Below are positions 41,457-51,020 of a DNA stretch of 64,000 nt, piece after piece. The notes under the pieces are model-generated. The model ran no database searches, was not told the origin of the DNA, and saw only the letters and a list, made by a program, of their open reading frames with translations. Position 1 is the stretch's first letter. Each line of letters begins with the position of its first letter. The stretch spans positions 130,406 to 194,405 of the forward strand of contig NZ_JBBPEU010000008.1 of the NCBI RefSeq assembly GCF_040225985.1. The letters are read 5' to 3'. The stretch comes from Shimia sp040225985 (GTDB taxonomy: Bacteria; Pseudomonadota; Alphaproteobacteria; Rhodobacterales; Rhodobacteraceae). The translations under genes and the position numbers were made by a program.

Positions 41457-42374
41457 ATGCCAGCCTACCTGATTGTCGAGCAGCTTTTGAACGGGCTGCA
41501 ATTCGGCGTGATGCTGTTTCTGTCCGCTGCGGGCCTCACGCTGATTTTCGGCGTGATGGGTCTGATCAACCTTGCCCACGGGTCGCTTTATATGATCGGT
41601 GCATTCGCGGCAGCAGCTGTGGCCGGGGCGACGGGATCGTTCCTGCTGGCGTTGGCGGCCAGTCTGGCGGCGGCCGCGGCCGCGGGGGTGCTGGTCGAGG
41701 TGCTGGTGATCCGGCGGCTTTATGACCGCGACCATCTGGATCAGGTGCTGGCGACCTTTGCGCTCATCCTGATCTTTTCTGAAGGCACCCGCTGGATCTT
41801 TGGATCGTTTCCCCTGTTTCTCGACATCCCGGCGGCGCTGTCGGGGCCGGTGACCCTGCCGGGCGGCATCCAGTATCCGCTGTATCGCCTGACGATCATC
41901 GGCGTGGGGCTGGCCATTGCCGCAGGATTGTTCCTATTGATTGCCAGGACGCGCATCGGCATCCGCATCCGCGCGGGCGAAGCTGACCGCGATATGATCG
42001 CCGCACTTGGCGTCGATATTTCAAAGCTTTACACGCTGGTCTTCGCGTTGGGCGCGGCGCTGGCAGGATTGTCCGGTGCCTTGGTCGGTGCGATCCAGTC
42101 GGTGCAGGTCGGCATGGGCGAACCGGTGCTGATCCTTGCCTTCGTGGTGATCGTGATCGGCGGCATCGGATCCATCAAGGGCGCGCTGGTCGGGTCGCTT
42201 CTGGTGGGGTTGACCGACACGTTCGGTCGCATCCTGCTGCCAGTCCTGTTCGGCACCTTCATGGACCCCGCCGCGGCCACCTCGGTCGGGGCGGCGCTGG
42301 CGTCGATGTCGATTTATGTGCTGATGGCGATCGTGCTGGTCCTGCGCCCCACCGGCCTTTACGGGAGGGCATGA
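41457..42374 (+). CDS. Branched-chain-type ABC transporter, permease (LivH-like)
   Basis: 305-residue permease with about eight membrane helices. It opens YLIVEQLLNGLQFGVMLFLSAAGLTLIFG, typical of LivH, and has RIRAGEADRDMIAALGVDISKLYTLVFALGAALAG as the cytoplasmic coupling loop. It follows the binding protein gene by 51 bases and overlaps the second permease gene by ATGA. Confidence 0.93.
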   Translation: MPAYLIVEQLLNGLQFGVMLFLSAAGLTLIFGVMGLINLAHGSLYMIGAFAAAAVAGATGSFLLALAASLAAAAAAGVLVEVLVIRRLYDRDHLDQVLATFALILIFSEGTRWIFGSFPLFLDIPAALSGPVTLPGGIQYPLYRLTIIGVGLAIAAGLFLLIARTRIGIRIRAGEADRDMIAALGVDISKLYTLVFALGAALAGLSGALVGAIQSVQVGMGEPVLILAFVVIVIGGIGSIKGALVGSLLVGLTDTFGRILLPVLFGTFMDPAAATSVGAALASMSIYVLMAIVLVLRPTGLYGRA

Positions 42375-43360
42375 GCATGCGGCGTGAAACCCTTGTGAAC
42401 ATTGCGACTCTTGCAGTTTTGGCCGTGGTCCCCCTATGGGCCAATTCCGTGGGTGAAACCTATTGGGTGACACTTGCCACCAAGGTGGTGATCCTTGCCA
42501 TCGCCGGTGTTGGTCTGAACCTCGCGCTGGGGCTTGGCGGGCTGGTCAGTTTTGGACATGCAGCCTTTTTCGGGCTTGGCGGCTATGCCATGGGTATCCT
42601 TGCCTCGCACTTGCAGGACTATGTGCCGCTGATGGAATGGCCGATCCTGTTCGAAGGCAGCAACCAGATGCCCGTGATCTGGATTGTGGCCGTGATTTCA
42701 GGGGCTTTGGCGGCGGTGTTGATTGGCGCGCTGTCGCTGCGCACGTCGGGTGTCTATTTCATCATGATCACGCTCGCCTTTGGGCAGATGCTCTATTACT
42801 TCGCAATCAGTTGGCCCGCTTATGGGGGCGAAGACGGGCTGTCGATCTATGTCCGCAACGAATTCCCCGGTCTCAACACGCTGGTCCCGATCCAGTTCTA
42901 CGGGCTGAGCTTTGCTGTGCTCTTGGTTGTACTGCTCCTTGTCTGGCGCATCAGCCTGTCATCCTTTGGTCTGGCGCTTGGCGCGGCGCGGCAGAATGCG
43001 GAACGCCTTCAGGCAGTCGGGATTGATCCCTTCCGCATCCGCCTGACCGCCTTTGTCATCTCGGGGGCGATCACCGCGCTGGCGGGGGCGATGTATGCCG
43101 ATCTCAACCGCTTTGTAAGTCCCAATATGTTCAGTTGGCAGTTCAGCGGCGAGATCATGGTGTTCATCATCATCGGCGGGGTCGGGCGCCTGTTCGGCCC
43201 TGTCCTCGGGGCCATCCTGTTTATCCTGATGGAGCATGTCCTGGGCGGGCTGTCCGAGTTCTGGCACATCTATCTTGGCCTTGTGCTGTTGGGCGTCGTG
43301 CTGTTTGCGCGGGGGGGGCTGATGGGGCTTCTCGCTGGCCGCGAGGTGGCCCATGACTGA
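42371..43360 (+). CDS. Branched-chain-type ABC transporter, permease (LivM-like)
   Basis: 329-residue permease. The family segment GVGLNLALGLGGLVSFGHAAFFGLGGYAMG lies at about residues 40-70 and ALGAARQNAERLQAVGIDPFRIRLTAFVISG is the coupling loop. Nine or so membrane helices. It overlaps the ATPase gene downstream by eight bases. A second in-frame ATG two codons in is an alternative start. Confidence 0.93.
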   Translation: MSMRRETLVNIATLAVLAVVPLWANSVGETYWVTLATKVVILAIAGVGLNLALGLGGLVSFGHAAFFGLGGYAMGILASHLQDYVPLMEWPILFEGSNQMPVIWIVAVISGALAAVLIGALSLRTSGVYFIMITLAFGQMLYYFAISWPAYGGEDGLSIYVRNEFPGLNTLVPIQFYGLSFAVLLVVLLLVWRISLSSFGLALGAARQNAERLQAVGIDPFRIRLTAFVISGAITALAGAMYADLNRFVSPNMFSWQFSGEIMVFIIIGGVGRLFGPVLGAILFILMEHVLGGLSEFWHIYLGLVLLGVVLFARGGLMGLLAGREVAHD

Positions 43361-44105
43361 GACCGTACTGGACATCCGCAACCTGTCCAAGGCCTATGGC
43401 GCGCTTGAGGCGAACAAGGATATTTCGCTGGACCTGCGGGGCGGAGAAATCCACGGATTGATCGGGCCCAATGGCGCGGGCAAGTCCACCTTTATCAAGC
43501 AGGTCTCGGGTGCCGAACACCCCGATCACGGCAGTGTGGCCCTGAATGGCGTGGACATCACAGCGCAAGATGCCGTGGCGCGGGCACGGATGGGGCTTGC
43601 CCGCACCTTCCAGATTTCCTCGCTCGCCATGGATTATACTGTTCTGCAAAACGTCCTTCTGGGGGCGGTCGGGCGTCGGGGGCGGGTGATGCGGTTCTTT
43701 TCTGCGATCCTGAAAGATACCGCCCAGCGCGACATGGCAATGCAGGCGTTGCAACGGGTCGGGCTGGCGGACGAGGCGCATGTGCAGACCGCCGCCTTGT
43801 CGCACGGGCAGCGCCGCCAGCTTGAGGTGGCAGTGGCGCTGACACTGGAGCCGAAGGTTTTTCTCATGGATGAACCGATGGCCGGCCTTGGCGCCGAGGG
43901 CTCGCAACGTCTGATCCGTGTGCTGGACGGGCTGCGCCACGAGGCGCCGATCTTGTTGGTGGAGCATGACATGGACGCCGTATTTGCGCTGGCAGACCGG
44001 ATCAGTGTGCTGGTCTATGGCCAGATCATTGCCACCGGAACGCCGGACGAGATCCGCCAGAACGCGGATGTGCGCACGGCCTATCTGGGGGACGACGCGG
44101 CATGA
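43353..44105 (+). CDS. Branched-chain-type ABC transporter, ATPase (LivG-like)
   Basis: 250-residue ATPase. Walker A GPNGAGKST, the LivG-type ARTFQI Q-loop region, signature LSHGQRRQLEVAVAL and Walker B VFLMDEPMAGLG. Its stop overlaps the next start by four bases. Confidence 0.93.
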   Translation: MTETVLDIRNLSKAYGALEANKDISLDLRGGEIHGLIGPNGAGKSTFIKQVSGAEHPDHGSVALNGVDITAQDAVARARMGLARTFQISSLAMDYTVLQNVLLGAVGRRGRVMRFFSAILKDTAQRDMAMQALQRVGLADEAHVQTAALSHGQRRQLEVAVALTLEPKVFLMDEPMAGLGAEGSQRLIRVLDGLRHEAPILLVEHDMDAVFALADRISVLVYGQIIATGTPDEIRQNADVRTAYLGDDAA

Positions 44106-44791
44106 GTCTTTTGCATCTCTCGGGCATTTCCGCCTTTTACGGGGCGTCGCAGGCGCTGTTCGATGTTTCTCTGGAGCTGGCCGAGGGAGAAGGTCTGGCG
44201 CTGATGGGGCGCAATGGCATGGGCAAATCGACCACGGTCAAGGTCATCTGCAGGATGCTGCCCCATGCCGGGGGCACGATCACCTTTGACGGGCGCGATA
44301 TGGCGCGGGTGCCGTCCTACAGGGCGGCGCAGGCAGGGATCGGTCTGGTGCCCGAGGGCCGCCGGTGCTTCCCGAACCTGACCGTCTATGAAAACCTGAT
44401 TGCCTCCGCGCGTAGTGGGCATTGGGATTTCCGAACCGTGACACAGCTGTTCCCGCGCCTTGCCGAACGGCGCGATCAACTGGCCGCGTCCCTGTCGGGC
44501 GGGGAACAACAGATGCTGGCCATCGGGCGGGCGCTGATGACCAATCCGCGCCTGCTGATCCTGGATGAGGCCACCGAAGGGCTTGCACCGGTTGTGCGGC
44601 AGGAAATCTGGGCTGCGATCGGCACGCTGCGCCGTGAAAGCGGGCTGTCTATTCTGGTCGTGGACAAATCCCTGAAAGAACTGGCTACCGTGGCCGACCG
44701 CGCCGTGATCCTGGAAAAGGGGCGCACCGTCTGGGCCGACCGGTTCGACGCCTTGGATGAAAAGATCACGCACCGTTATCTCGGGGTGTGA
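44102..44791 (+). CDS. Branched-chain-type ABC transporter, ATPase (LivF-like)
   Basis: 229-residue ATPase pairing with the LivG-like subunit. Walker A GRNGMGKST, LVPEGRRCFPNLTVYENL typical of LivF, signature LSGGEQQMLAIGRAL and Walker B LLILDEATEGLAP. Last gene of the five-gene transporter operon; a convergent Lrp gene ends 33 bases downstream. Confidence 0.93.
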   Translation: MSLLHLSGISAFYGASQALFDVSLELAEGEGLALMGRNGMGKSTTVKVICRMLPHAGGTITFDGRDMARVPSYRAAQAGIGLVPEGRRCFPNLTVYENLIASARSGHWDFRTVTQLFPRLAERRDQLAASLSGGEQQMLAIGRALMTNPRLLILDEATEGLAPVVRQEIWAAIGTLRRESGLSILVVDKSLKELATVADRAVILEKGRTVWADRFDALDEKITHRYLGV

Positions 44792-44824
44792 GCGCAGGCG
44801 GCGGTCCTTGCCCTCACCCGACAG

Positions 44825-45283
44825 TCACGGCAGGATGGCGGCGTCTTTCTTGATGGCGCGCAGGATCACGTTGGTCTGCGCGCTTTCAACCGCCTCCATG
44901 CGGAACAGGAAGTTTTCCAGGAAGTCATTATAGGCTTTGAGATCAGCGCAGATAACCCGCATGTGGTAATCGGCCTGACCAGTGGTGGCATAGCATTCCA
45001 GAACTTCTCGCCGCGTTTGGATCGCGCGCACGAATTCGTCCAGCTTTTCCGACTTGTGCCGTGTCAGTTGCACATGCACCACGGCCTGAAACCCCAGCCC
45101 CGCAACCTCGGGGTCCAGAACCGCGCCATAGCGCGCGATCAGTCCTGCGTCTTCAAAGGCCCGCACCCGCCGCCACAGCGCCGAGGCCGACATACCGACC
45201 TGGTCGGCAAGATCTGCGTTGGAAATGCGCGAATCCGCTTGCAAGACTTCGAGGATTTTTCGGTCGCGGTCGTCAAGATGCAT
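44825..45283 (-). CDS. Lrp/AsnC-family transcriptional regulator
   Basis: 152-residue regulator. N-terminal helix-turn-helix LDDRDRKILEVLQADSRISNADLADQVGMSASALWRRV (about residues 2-40) and a C-terminal RAM ligand domain (YHMRVICADLKAYNDFL). It is divergent from the indolepyruvate oxidoreductase gene with a 134-base gap holding paired TTCCATA/TATGGAA half-sites, a common arrangement in which the Lrp protein activates the oxidoreductase in response to an amino acid. Confidence 0.92.
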   Translation of the reverse strand: MHLDDRDRKILEVLQADSRISNADLADQVGMSASALWRRVRAFEDAGLIARYGAVLDPEVAGLGFQAVVHVQLTRHKSEKLDEFVRAIQTRREVLECYATTGQADYHMRVICADLKAYNDFLENFLFRMEAVESAQTNVILRAIKKDAAILP

Positions 45284-45342
45284 GAATTGAAATGTCTACC
45301 TAGTGGCTGTTTTCGAACAAATTACCCGAGTATCAAGAGGAA

Positions 45343-45380
45343 TTCCATAAAATATGGTCACATCTTTCAGACTTATGGAA
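45343..45380. promoter_or_regulatory. Candidate Lrp operator sites
   Basis: TTCCATA (45343-45349) runs into CCATA-AAA-TATGG (45345-45357), and TATGGAA recurs at 45374-45380, 31 bases (three helix turns) from the first arm. The sites lie 38-75 bases before the oxidoreductase start, suiting cooperative Lrp binding. Confidence 0.45.
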
Positions 45381-45417
45381 GCACTATTGCCCTTCAACGC
45401 GAACAGGACCTGCCAGC

Positions 45418-48400
45418 ATGACCAAAGCCAGCCACGATTTCCAGACCTACCAGCTCAACGACCGCTACACCCGAGGTGAGGGACGCGTGTTCCTGACCGG
45501 CACGCAGGCATTGGTCCGTGTCATGCTGGATCAGGCCCGGCGCGACAGGCGCGCGGGGCTGAACACGGGCGGCTTTGTCTCGGGCTATCGCGGCTCGCCG
45601 CTGGGCGCGCTGGACCTGGAACTCTGGCGGGCCCGCAACGAGACCGAGGCGCAGAAGATCACCTTCATGCCGGCGGTGAACGAAGACCTTGGCGCGACGG
45701 CGGTACTTGGGGCGCAGCAGGCCAGCCTTGATCCCCATTGCGAGGTCGAGGGCGTGTTTTCCATGTGGTACGGCAAGGGGCCGGGTGTGGACCGGTCGGG
45801 CGACGCGCTCAAACATGGCAACGCCTATGGCAGTGCGCCCAAGGGCGGTGTGCTGGTGGTGGCCGGTGACGATCACGGCTGTGTTTCGTCGTCGATGCCG
45901 CATCAGTCGGACGTGGCCTTCATGTCATGGTTCATGCCAACGCTGAACCCTGCCTCGGTTGGCGAATATCTTGAATTCGGAGAATACGGTTTCGCGCTGT
46001 CGCGGTTCAGCGGCACTTGGGTCGGGTTCAAGGCGATCTCGGAAACGGTTGAATCCGGCCAGTCGGTGGAGCTGCCCAAGGATCGGTCCTTTGTGCAGCC
46101 TGATTTCAAGGGGCCGGCGGGCGGGCTGCATGTGCGCAGCGCCGACCTGCCCAGCCCCGAGATCGAGACCCGCATCGCGCACAAGCTGCGCGCGGTCGAA
46201 GCGTTTGTCGAGGCCAACCCGATCGACAAGCGCATCTATGATGTGGCGGACGCCACATTCGGCATTGTCACCACCGGCAAGGGCCATCTTGACCTGATGG
46301 AGGCGCTGCGCCTGTTGGGGCTGGACGAGGCCAAGTGCCGTGCGCTTGGGATCGACATTTACAAGGTCGGCATGGTCTGGCCACTGGCGCGTCGAGATGC
46401 GTTGGACTTCGTGCGCGGCAAACAAGAGGTGCTGGTCGTCGAGGAAAAACGTGGCATCATAGAAAGCCAGTTCAAGGAATATTTCTATGACTGGCCGGGC
46501 GCCAAACCCCAGAAAATGGTAGGCAAGCACCGCGCGGCAGGTGACCCTTTGCTGCCTTGGACCGGCGAGTTGAGTCCGCTGGCGCTGGTGCCTGTGGTGG
46601 CCGAACGTCTGGACGCGTTCTTCCCCGAAGAAAACCTGCTCGAGAAGGCCCGTGCCCTGACGGCGGAACCGCCGGTTCTGTTGCAGGTCGAGGGCGCGAC
46701 CCGCACGCCCTATTTCTGCTCGGGTTGTCCGCATAATACCTCGACCAAGGTGCCCGAAGGCTCCAAGGCGGCCAGCGGCATCGGCTGTCACGTGATGGCA
46801 AGCTGGATGGACCGCGAAACCGTGGGCTATGCCCAGATGGGCGGCGAAGGCGTGCCATGGGTGGTGGCATCGAAATACAACGGCAACAAGCACATCTTCC
46901 AGAACCTGGGCGAAGGGACCTGGTATCATTCCGGCTCGCTCGCCATTCGGCAGGCGGTCGCGGCGGGCACCAATATCACCTACAAGATCCTTTACAACGA
47001 TGCCGTCGCCATGACCGGCGGGCAACCTGTGGATGGCCCCGTCAGCGTGTCGGGCATTGCCCAGACCTGCCGCGCCGAAGGGGTGCAGCGGATTGCGCTG
47101 GTATCCGACGACATCTCGAAATTCGATAAGGCCGACTTCCCAGAAGGAACCACGTTCCACCCGCGCGAGACCATGGACGCGGTGCAACGCGAACTGCGCG
47201 AGATCAAGGGCGTCACCGTTCTGATCTATGAACAGACCTGTGCCACCGAAAAGCGCCGTCGCCGCAAAAGGGGCAAGATGGAAGACCCGAACCGGTTCGC
47301 GGTTATCAACCCGCTGGTCTGCGAGGGCTGCGGGGATTGTTCGGTCGAGAGCAACTGCCTGAGTATCGAACCGCTGGAAACCGAGTTCGGACGCAAGCGC
47401 AAGGTCAACCTGTCCAACTGCAACAAGGATTTTTCCTGTCTCAACGGGTTCTGCCCCAGTTTCGTAACCGTCGAGGGCGCGACCCGCAAACGCAAACAGG
47501 CGGCCGACCTTGATCTGGCCGGCCTGCTGGCCGATGCCCCCGACCCCGTTTTGCCACCACTCACCAAGCCGTTCGATCTGCTTGTGACCGGGGTCGGGGG
47601 CACCGGTGTTGTGACCGTCGGCGCGCTGATCACCATGGCGGCCCATCTGGAAGGCAAGGGCGCGAGCGTGCTGGATTTCACCGGCTTTGCCCAGAAATTC
47701 GGCACGGTGCTCAGCTATATCCGGTTGGGGGCGGCCCCGTCAGACATTCATCAGGTGCGCATCGACAAGGGCGCGGCAGATGCGGTGGTAGGCTGTGATA
47801 TCGTGGTGTCCTCGGCCCCCAAGGCGTCGGTGCATTACCGCAAGGGCACGCGCGTGGTGCTGAACCGCGCCGAGATGCCAACCGGCGATCTTGTCCTGCG
47901 CCGCGACGCCGAACTGAAGGTGAACGCACGTGAACAGGTCATTCGCGCAGCTGTGGGGGCGGACAATGTCGATGGGTTCGACGCGAACCTGCTGGCTGAG
48001 GACCTGCTGGGCGATGCGGTTTTCGCCAACGTGATGATGTTGGGATATGCGTGGCAAAAGGGGCTGGTGCCGGTCAGCGAAATGGCATTGAAACAGGCGA
48101 TCCTGCTGAATGGCGTCGCGATCGAGGCCAACGGGCGCGCTTTTGATCTGGGGCGGTTGATGGCGGCTTTCCCTGATCGCGTGCCGGGGATGCAAGAGGC
48201 TGAGAGTCCCAAGGACAGTTATGAATCCCTTCGCAATCAGCGCGCCGCGTTCCTGCGCGACTATCAGAATGCCGCCTATGCGGACCGGTATCGCGCGCGT
48301 CTGGATGCGTTCGTGGCGGCCCTGCCCGAAAACCTGCGCGAAATCGCGGGGCAGGCGGCGGCGAAATCCCTGTTCAAACTGATGGCCTACAAGGATGAAT

Positions 48401-48843
48401 ACGAAGTCGCGCGCCTGTTCACGCAGACCGGGTTCGAGGAGAATCTGAAAGGGCAGTTCGAAGGCGATTTCAAGGTGGCTTATCACATGGCGCCACCGGT
48501 GCTGAACGCGGGGCGCGATGCGCGCGGCCGCCCGAAAAAGCGCCGCCTTGGCCCGTGGCTGCGGCCGGTCCTGTCCGGTTTGGCACGGCTCAAGGGGCTG
48601 CGCGGAACGGCGCTGGACCCGTTCGGTTACATGCAGGAGCGCCGCGAGGAACGCGCCCTGATCGGCTGGTACGAAGGGGTGATGGACCAGGTCGCGGCGC
48701 AGGCAACCACGCTGCCGGCCGAGACACTGCAAGAGATCCTTGCGGCTCCGATGGACATTCGCGGCTATGGTCCGGTCAAGGACGCCGCGCGCCAGTCCGT
48801 GGTGGCAGAGGTGGCGGCAAAGCTATCCGAAGCACGGGGTTGA
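45418..48843 (+). CDS. Fused indolepyruvate ferredoxin oxidoreductase
   Basis: Oxidatively decarboxylates aryl-pyruvates (indolepyruvate, phenylpyruvate) to aryl-acetyl-CoA, a step in aromatic amino-acid breakdown. 1141 residues in one chain combine the alpha and beta/gamma parts that archaea encode separately. The N-terminal transketolase-like part opens with FLTGTQALVRVMLDQARRD. The thiamine diphosphate part has FCSGCPHNTSTKVPEGSKA and GGEGVPWV. A cysteine-rich segment starts at Cys635 (CEGCGDCSVESNC). The gamma-type part begins LLVTGVGGTGVVTVGALI. Divergent Lrp gene and upstream transporter suggest one uptake-and-oxidation unit. Confidence 0.92.
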   Translation: MTKASHDFQTYQLNDRYTRGEGRVFLTGTQALVRVMLDQARRDRRAGLNTGGFVSGYRGSPLGALDLELWRARNETEAQKITFMPAVNEDLGATAVLGAQQASLDPHCEVEGVFSMWYGKGPGVDRSGDALKHGNAYGSAPKGGVLVVAGDDHGCVSSSMPHQSDVAFMSWFMPTLNPASVGEYLEFGEYGFALSRFSGTWVGFKAISETVESGQSVELPKDRSFVQPDFKGPAGGLHVRSADLPSPEIETRIAHKLRAVEAFVEANPIDKRIYDVADATFGIVTTGKGHLDLMEALRLLGLDEAKCRALGIDIYKVGMVWPLARRDALDFVRGKQEVLVVEEKRGIIESQFKEYFYDWPGAKPQKMVGKHRAAGDPLLPWTGELSPLALVPVVAERLDAFFPEENLLEKARALTAEPPVLLQVEGATRTPYFCSGCPHNTSTKVPEGSKAASGIGCHVMASWMDRETVGYAQMGGEGVPWVVASKYNGNKHIFQNLGEGTWYHSGSLAIRQAVAAGTNITYKILYNDAVAMTGGQPVDGPVSVSGIAQTCRAEGVQRIALVSDDISKFDKADFPEGTTFHPRETMDAVQRELREIKGVTVLIYEQTCATEKRRRRKRGKMEDPNRFAVINPLVCEGCGDCSVESNCLSIEPLETEFGRKRKVNLSNCNKDFSCLNGFCPSFVTVEGATRKRKQAADLDLAGLLADAPDPVLPPLTKPFDLLVTGVGGTGVVTVGALITMAAHLEGKGASVLDFTGFAQKFGTVLSYIRLGAAPSDIHQVRIDKGAADAVVGCDIVVSSAPKASVHYRKGTRVVLNRAEMPTGDLVLRRDAELKVNAREQVIRAAVGADNVDGFDANLLAEDLLGDAVFANVMMLGYAWQKGLVPVSEMALKQAILLNGVAIEANGRAFDLGRLMAAFPDRVPGMQEAESPKDSYESLRNQRAAFLRDYQNAAYADRYRARLDAFVAALPENLREIAGQAAAKSLFKLMAYKDEYEVARLFTQTGFEENLKGQFEGDFKVAYHMAPPVLNAGRDARGRPKKRRLGPWLRPVLSGLARLKGLRGTALDPFGYMQERREERALIGWYEGVMDQVAAQATTLPAETLQEILAAPMDIRGYGPVKDAARQSVVAEVAAKLSEARG

Positions 48844-48860
48844 GCCCAAACCGAAAGGTT

Positions 48861-48891
48861 TTGCACGGGGCCAAATGACAGTCCCGTGCAA
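48861..48891 (+). terminator. Hairpin after oxidoreductase gene
   Basis: TTGCACGGG at 48861-48869 pairs with CCCGTGCAA at 48883-48891 around a 13-base loop, 18 bases after the stop. No T tract follows, so it may act as an mRNA-stabilising hairpin rather than a terminator. Confidence 0.5.
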
Positions 48892-48981
48892 GCTCACTAA
48901 GATGTTCAGATAAATGGCTTTGTGAAATTGCGTCCCCCGATTAGCGTCGATCCCAACCGATAGCTTGGTAGGGGATTGGGC

Positions 48982-50658
48982 ATGCGGCAAATGACGATGG
49001 GGATGATCGGCGTCCTTTGTTGCGTTGTCTTTGGATGGCTGATGTCGGTCAGCCCCGCCAAAGCCCAGGAACAGCCGGGTGCGCTCCCCGAAGAGTCCTC
49101 TGCCGAAAGTGATCGCGTATTTCTGCACCCTGTCGTGGTGGACGGTGTCGAATTGTTCAAACTGCGCGGATCCAGCGCGTTGCCTGCCGACAAGCGCGCG
49201 GAGAGTGTCGCGGCCCGGATCATTGAGGTGGCCCAAAGATCCGAGACAGGCACGCCTTTCATGGATATCCAACCCGGCGATTTTGGTCTGGTCATTCTGG
49301 CTGATGGCACAAGGATCACCGTGGCAACACAGGCCGATGCCGAAGCCGAGAGTTTTGATATCGAGGTTCTGGCGTCGCTGCAGCGGGATGCCATTGAGCG
49401 CGCCATAGTCGCGTACCGCGAAAACAGATCCTCCGAAGCCTTTGTGCTCAACGCCTTGATGGCCGTGGTCTGGTCGGTGGTTTTCGCCCTTTTTTGCTTT
49501 GTACTCGTGGTGGTGCGCAAGCGCTTTCCGAGGGCCATCGCGCGGCGCGTAAAACGGTATACGCAAGGGGTGGGGGTCGCCACGGGTGACGTGGTCAAAA
49601 GCGATGCGATTGCCCAACTCGTCTATTCCCTGATGCGCCTTCTATTGGGTTTCGTCTTTCTGATTGGGCTTTACTATTACCTGTCGCTGGTTCTCTTGTC
49701 CTTCCCCGAGACAAAACCCATCGCGCAGATCTTGATCAACAATGTCACAAACCCTGTGCTGTCATTGCTCAGGTCTTTTTTCGGTTATCTGCCGAACCTG
49801 ATCACCATTGCGGTCCTCGCTTATCTGGCCCGCCTGTTGCTGAAAACCATCCGCCTCTTTTTCCAGAACCTCGAGGCCGGGGTCATCACGTGGAAAGGGT
49901 TCGAGAAGGAATGGATCTGGCCGACCTACAACCTTTTGCAGATCACCATCATCCTGATGACGCTGGTCCTGTGCTTTCCTTATATCCCCGGTGCGGACTC
50001 GGCGGCTTTTCAGGGGCTGACCATTTTCGTGGGCGTGGTGTTGTCGCTTGGGTCGAACACGGTGGTGGCGAATATGCTGGCTGGGCTTTTCGTGCTTTAC
50101 AAGCGTAGCATGCGGATCGGTGATCGCATCCGGGTGGGAGACCATTACGGCGATGTGATCGAGATCAAGCTGATGGAAACCTACATCAAATCGGTCAAGA
50201 ACGAACTGGTCTCGATCCCGAATTCGACTCTGATCTCGTCCGAGGTGGTGAACTATTCCAGCAAGATCGACGGGCGTGGGTTGATCCTGCACAGCACGGT
50301 GGGCATCGGCTATGAAGAGCCGCGCGAAAAGATCGAGGCCATGCTGGTCGAGGCCGCGCGGCGTACGCCGGGACTCAAGAAGAATCCGGTTCCGTTCGTG
50401 TTGATGGACGGTCTTGGCGATTTCGGAATCAATTACCAGATCAATGCCTTCACCACACGCGGCTCAAGCCTGCCTTTGCTGCGCTCGCAGTTGCACAAGA
50501 ACATCGTGGATGTCTTCAACGAAAACGAGGTGGCGATCATGACACCGGCATATGAGGGCGATCCCGAGGAACCCAAGGTGGCACCGCCCGTGTGGGAGGG
50601 TGAGCTGGCCCCCAACGCCCGCATCGCGCCCGAGGACGCCAGCGAGAAAAAGGCCTAG
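48982..50658 (+). CDS. MscS-family mechanosensitive channel
   Basis: 558 residues from the ATG at 48982 (AGGGGA upstream; a TTG six bases earlier is less likely). Signal peptide ends PAKAQE. A periplasmic region of about 130 residues is followed by five or so membrane helices and the MscS pore and beta domain: SLGSNTVVANMLAGLFVLYKRSMRIGDRIRVGDHYGDV (pore helix and exit), then VSIPNSTLISSEVVNYS. A larger MscK/YbiO-like form that relieves osmotic shock. Its stop overlaps a convergent gene through CTAG. Confidence 0.9.
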   Translation: MRQMTMGMIGVLCCVVFGWLMSVSPAKAQEQPGALPEESSAESDRVFLHPVVVDGVELFKLRGSSALPADKRAESVAARIIEVAQRSETGTPFMDIQPGDFGLVILADGTRITVATQADAEAESFDIEVLASLQRDAIERAIVAYRENRSSEAFVLNALMAVVWSVVFALFCFVLVVVRKRFPRAIARRVKRYTQGVGVATGDVVKSDAIAQLVYSLMRLLLGFVFLIGLYYYLSLVLLSFPETKPIAQILINNVTNPVLSLLRSFFGYLPNLITIAVLAYLARLLLKTIRLFFQNLEAGVITWKGFEKEWIWPTYNLLQITIILMTLVLCFPYIPGADSAAFQGLTIFVGVVLSLGSNTVVANMLAGLFVLYKRSMRIGDRIRVGDHYGDVIEIKLMETYIKSVKNELVSIPNSTLISSEVVNYSSKIDGRGLILHSTVGIGYEEPREKIEAMLVEAARRTPGLKKNPVPFVLMDGLGDFGINYQINAFTTRGSSLPLLRSQLHKNIVDVFNENEVAIMTPAYEGDPEEPKVAPPVWEGELAPNARIAPEDASEKKA

Positions 50659-51020
50659 GCCCGCGCCAGTACCAACGTGCCCAGGATGATGATGGCAAGC
50701 CCCGTGATCTTGGTGGCATTCACTGTCTCGCCCAGACCGATTACCCCGATCAGGAATACGATCACAAAGCTCAGCGCGACAAAGGGATAGGCGAGCGACA
50801 GTTCGGTCTGTCGCAATGCCAGCAGCCAGACAAAGGCCCCGACACCATAAAACCCAAAGCCCAGCAGGATCGTGGGCGACAGCGCAAAGCCCATCAGCTT
50901 GTCCCAAAGCGTGCTGCCCTCGGCAAGTTGCAGCTTGTCCACGCCGATCTTGAACGAGGTCTGCCCAAGTGCGGAAAAGGTGATGCTGACGATAATCAGA
51001 AGAAAGCCGTTCAGGGTCAT
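50655..51020 (-). CDS. Small EamA/SMR-type membrane transporter
   Basis: 121 residues with four membrane helices, the size of a small multidrug-resistance protein or ArnE/ArnF half-flippase. The pattern FSALGQTSFKIGVDKL near the N-terminus and RQTELSLAYPFVALSFVIVFLIGVIGLGETV fit this group. I chose 51020 because ATGA there overlaps the stop of the UbiA fusion gene; an ATG at 51029 is nine bases upstream. Its neighbours point to flipping of a polyprenyl-phosphate sugar rather than drug export. Confidence 0.83.
   Translation of the reverse strand: MTLNGFLLIIVSITFSALGQTSFKIGVDKLQLAEGSTLWDKLMGFALSPTILLGFGFYGVGAFVWLLALRQTELSLAYPFVALSFVIVFLIGVIGLGETVNATKITGLAIIILGTLVLARA

Noticed and set aside
45925..47646. 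573-codon open frame on minus opposite the indolepyruvate oxidoreductase
   Set aside because: Antisense to a well-conserved gene, no start signal, no family resemblance. Shadow frame.
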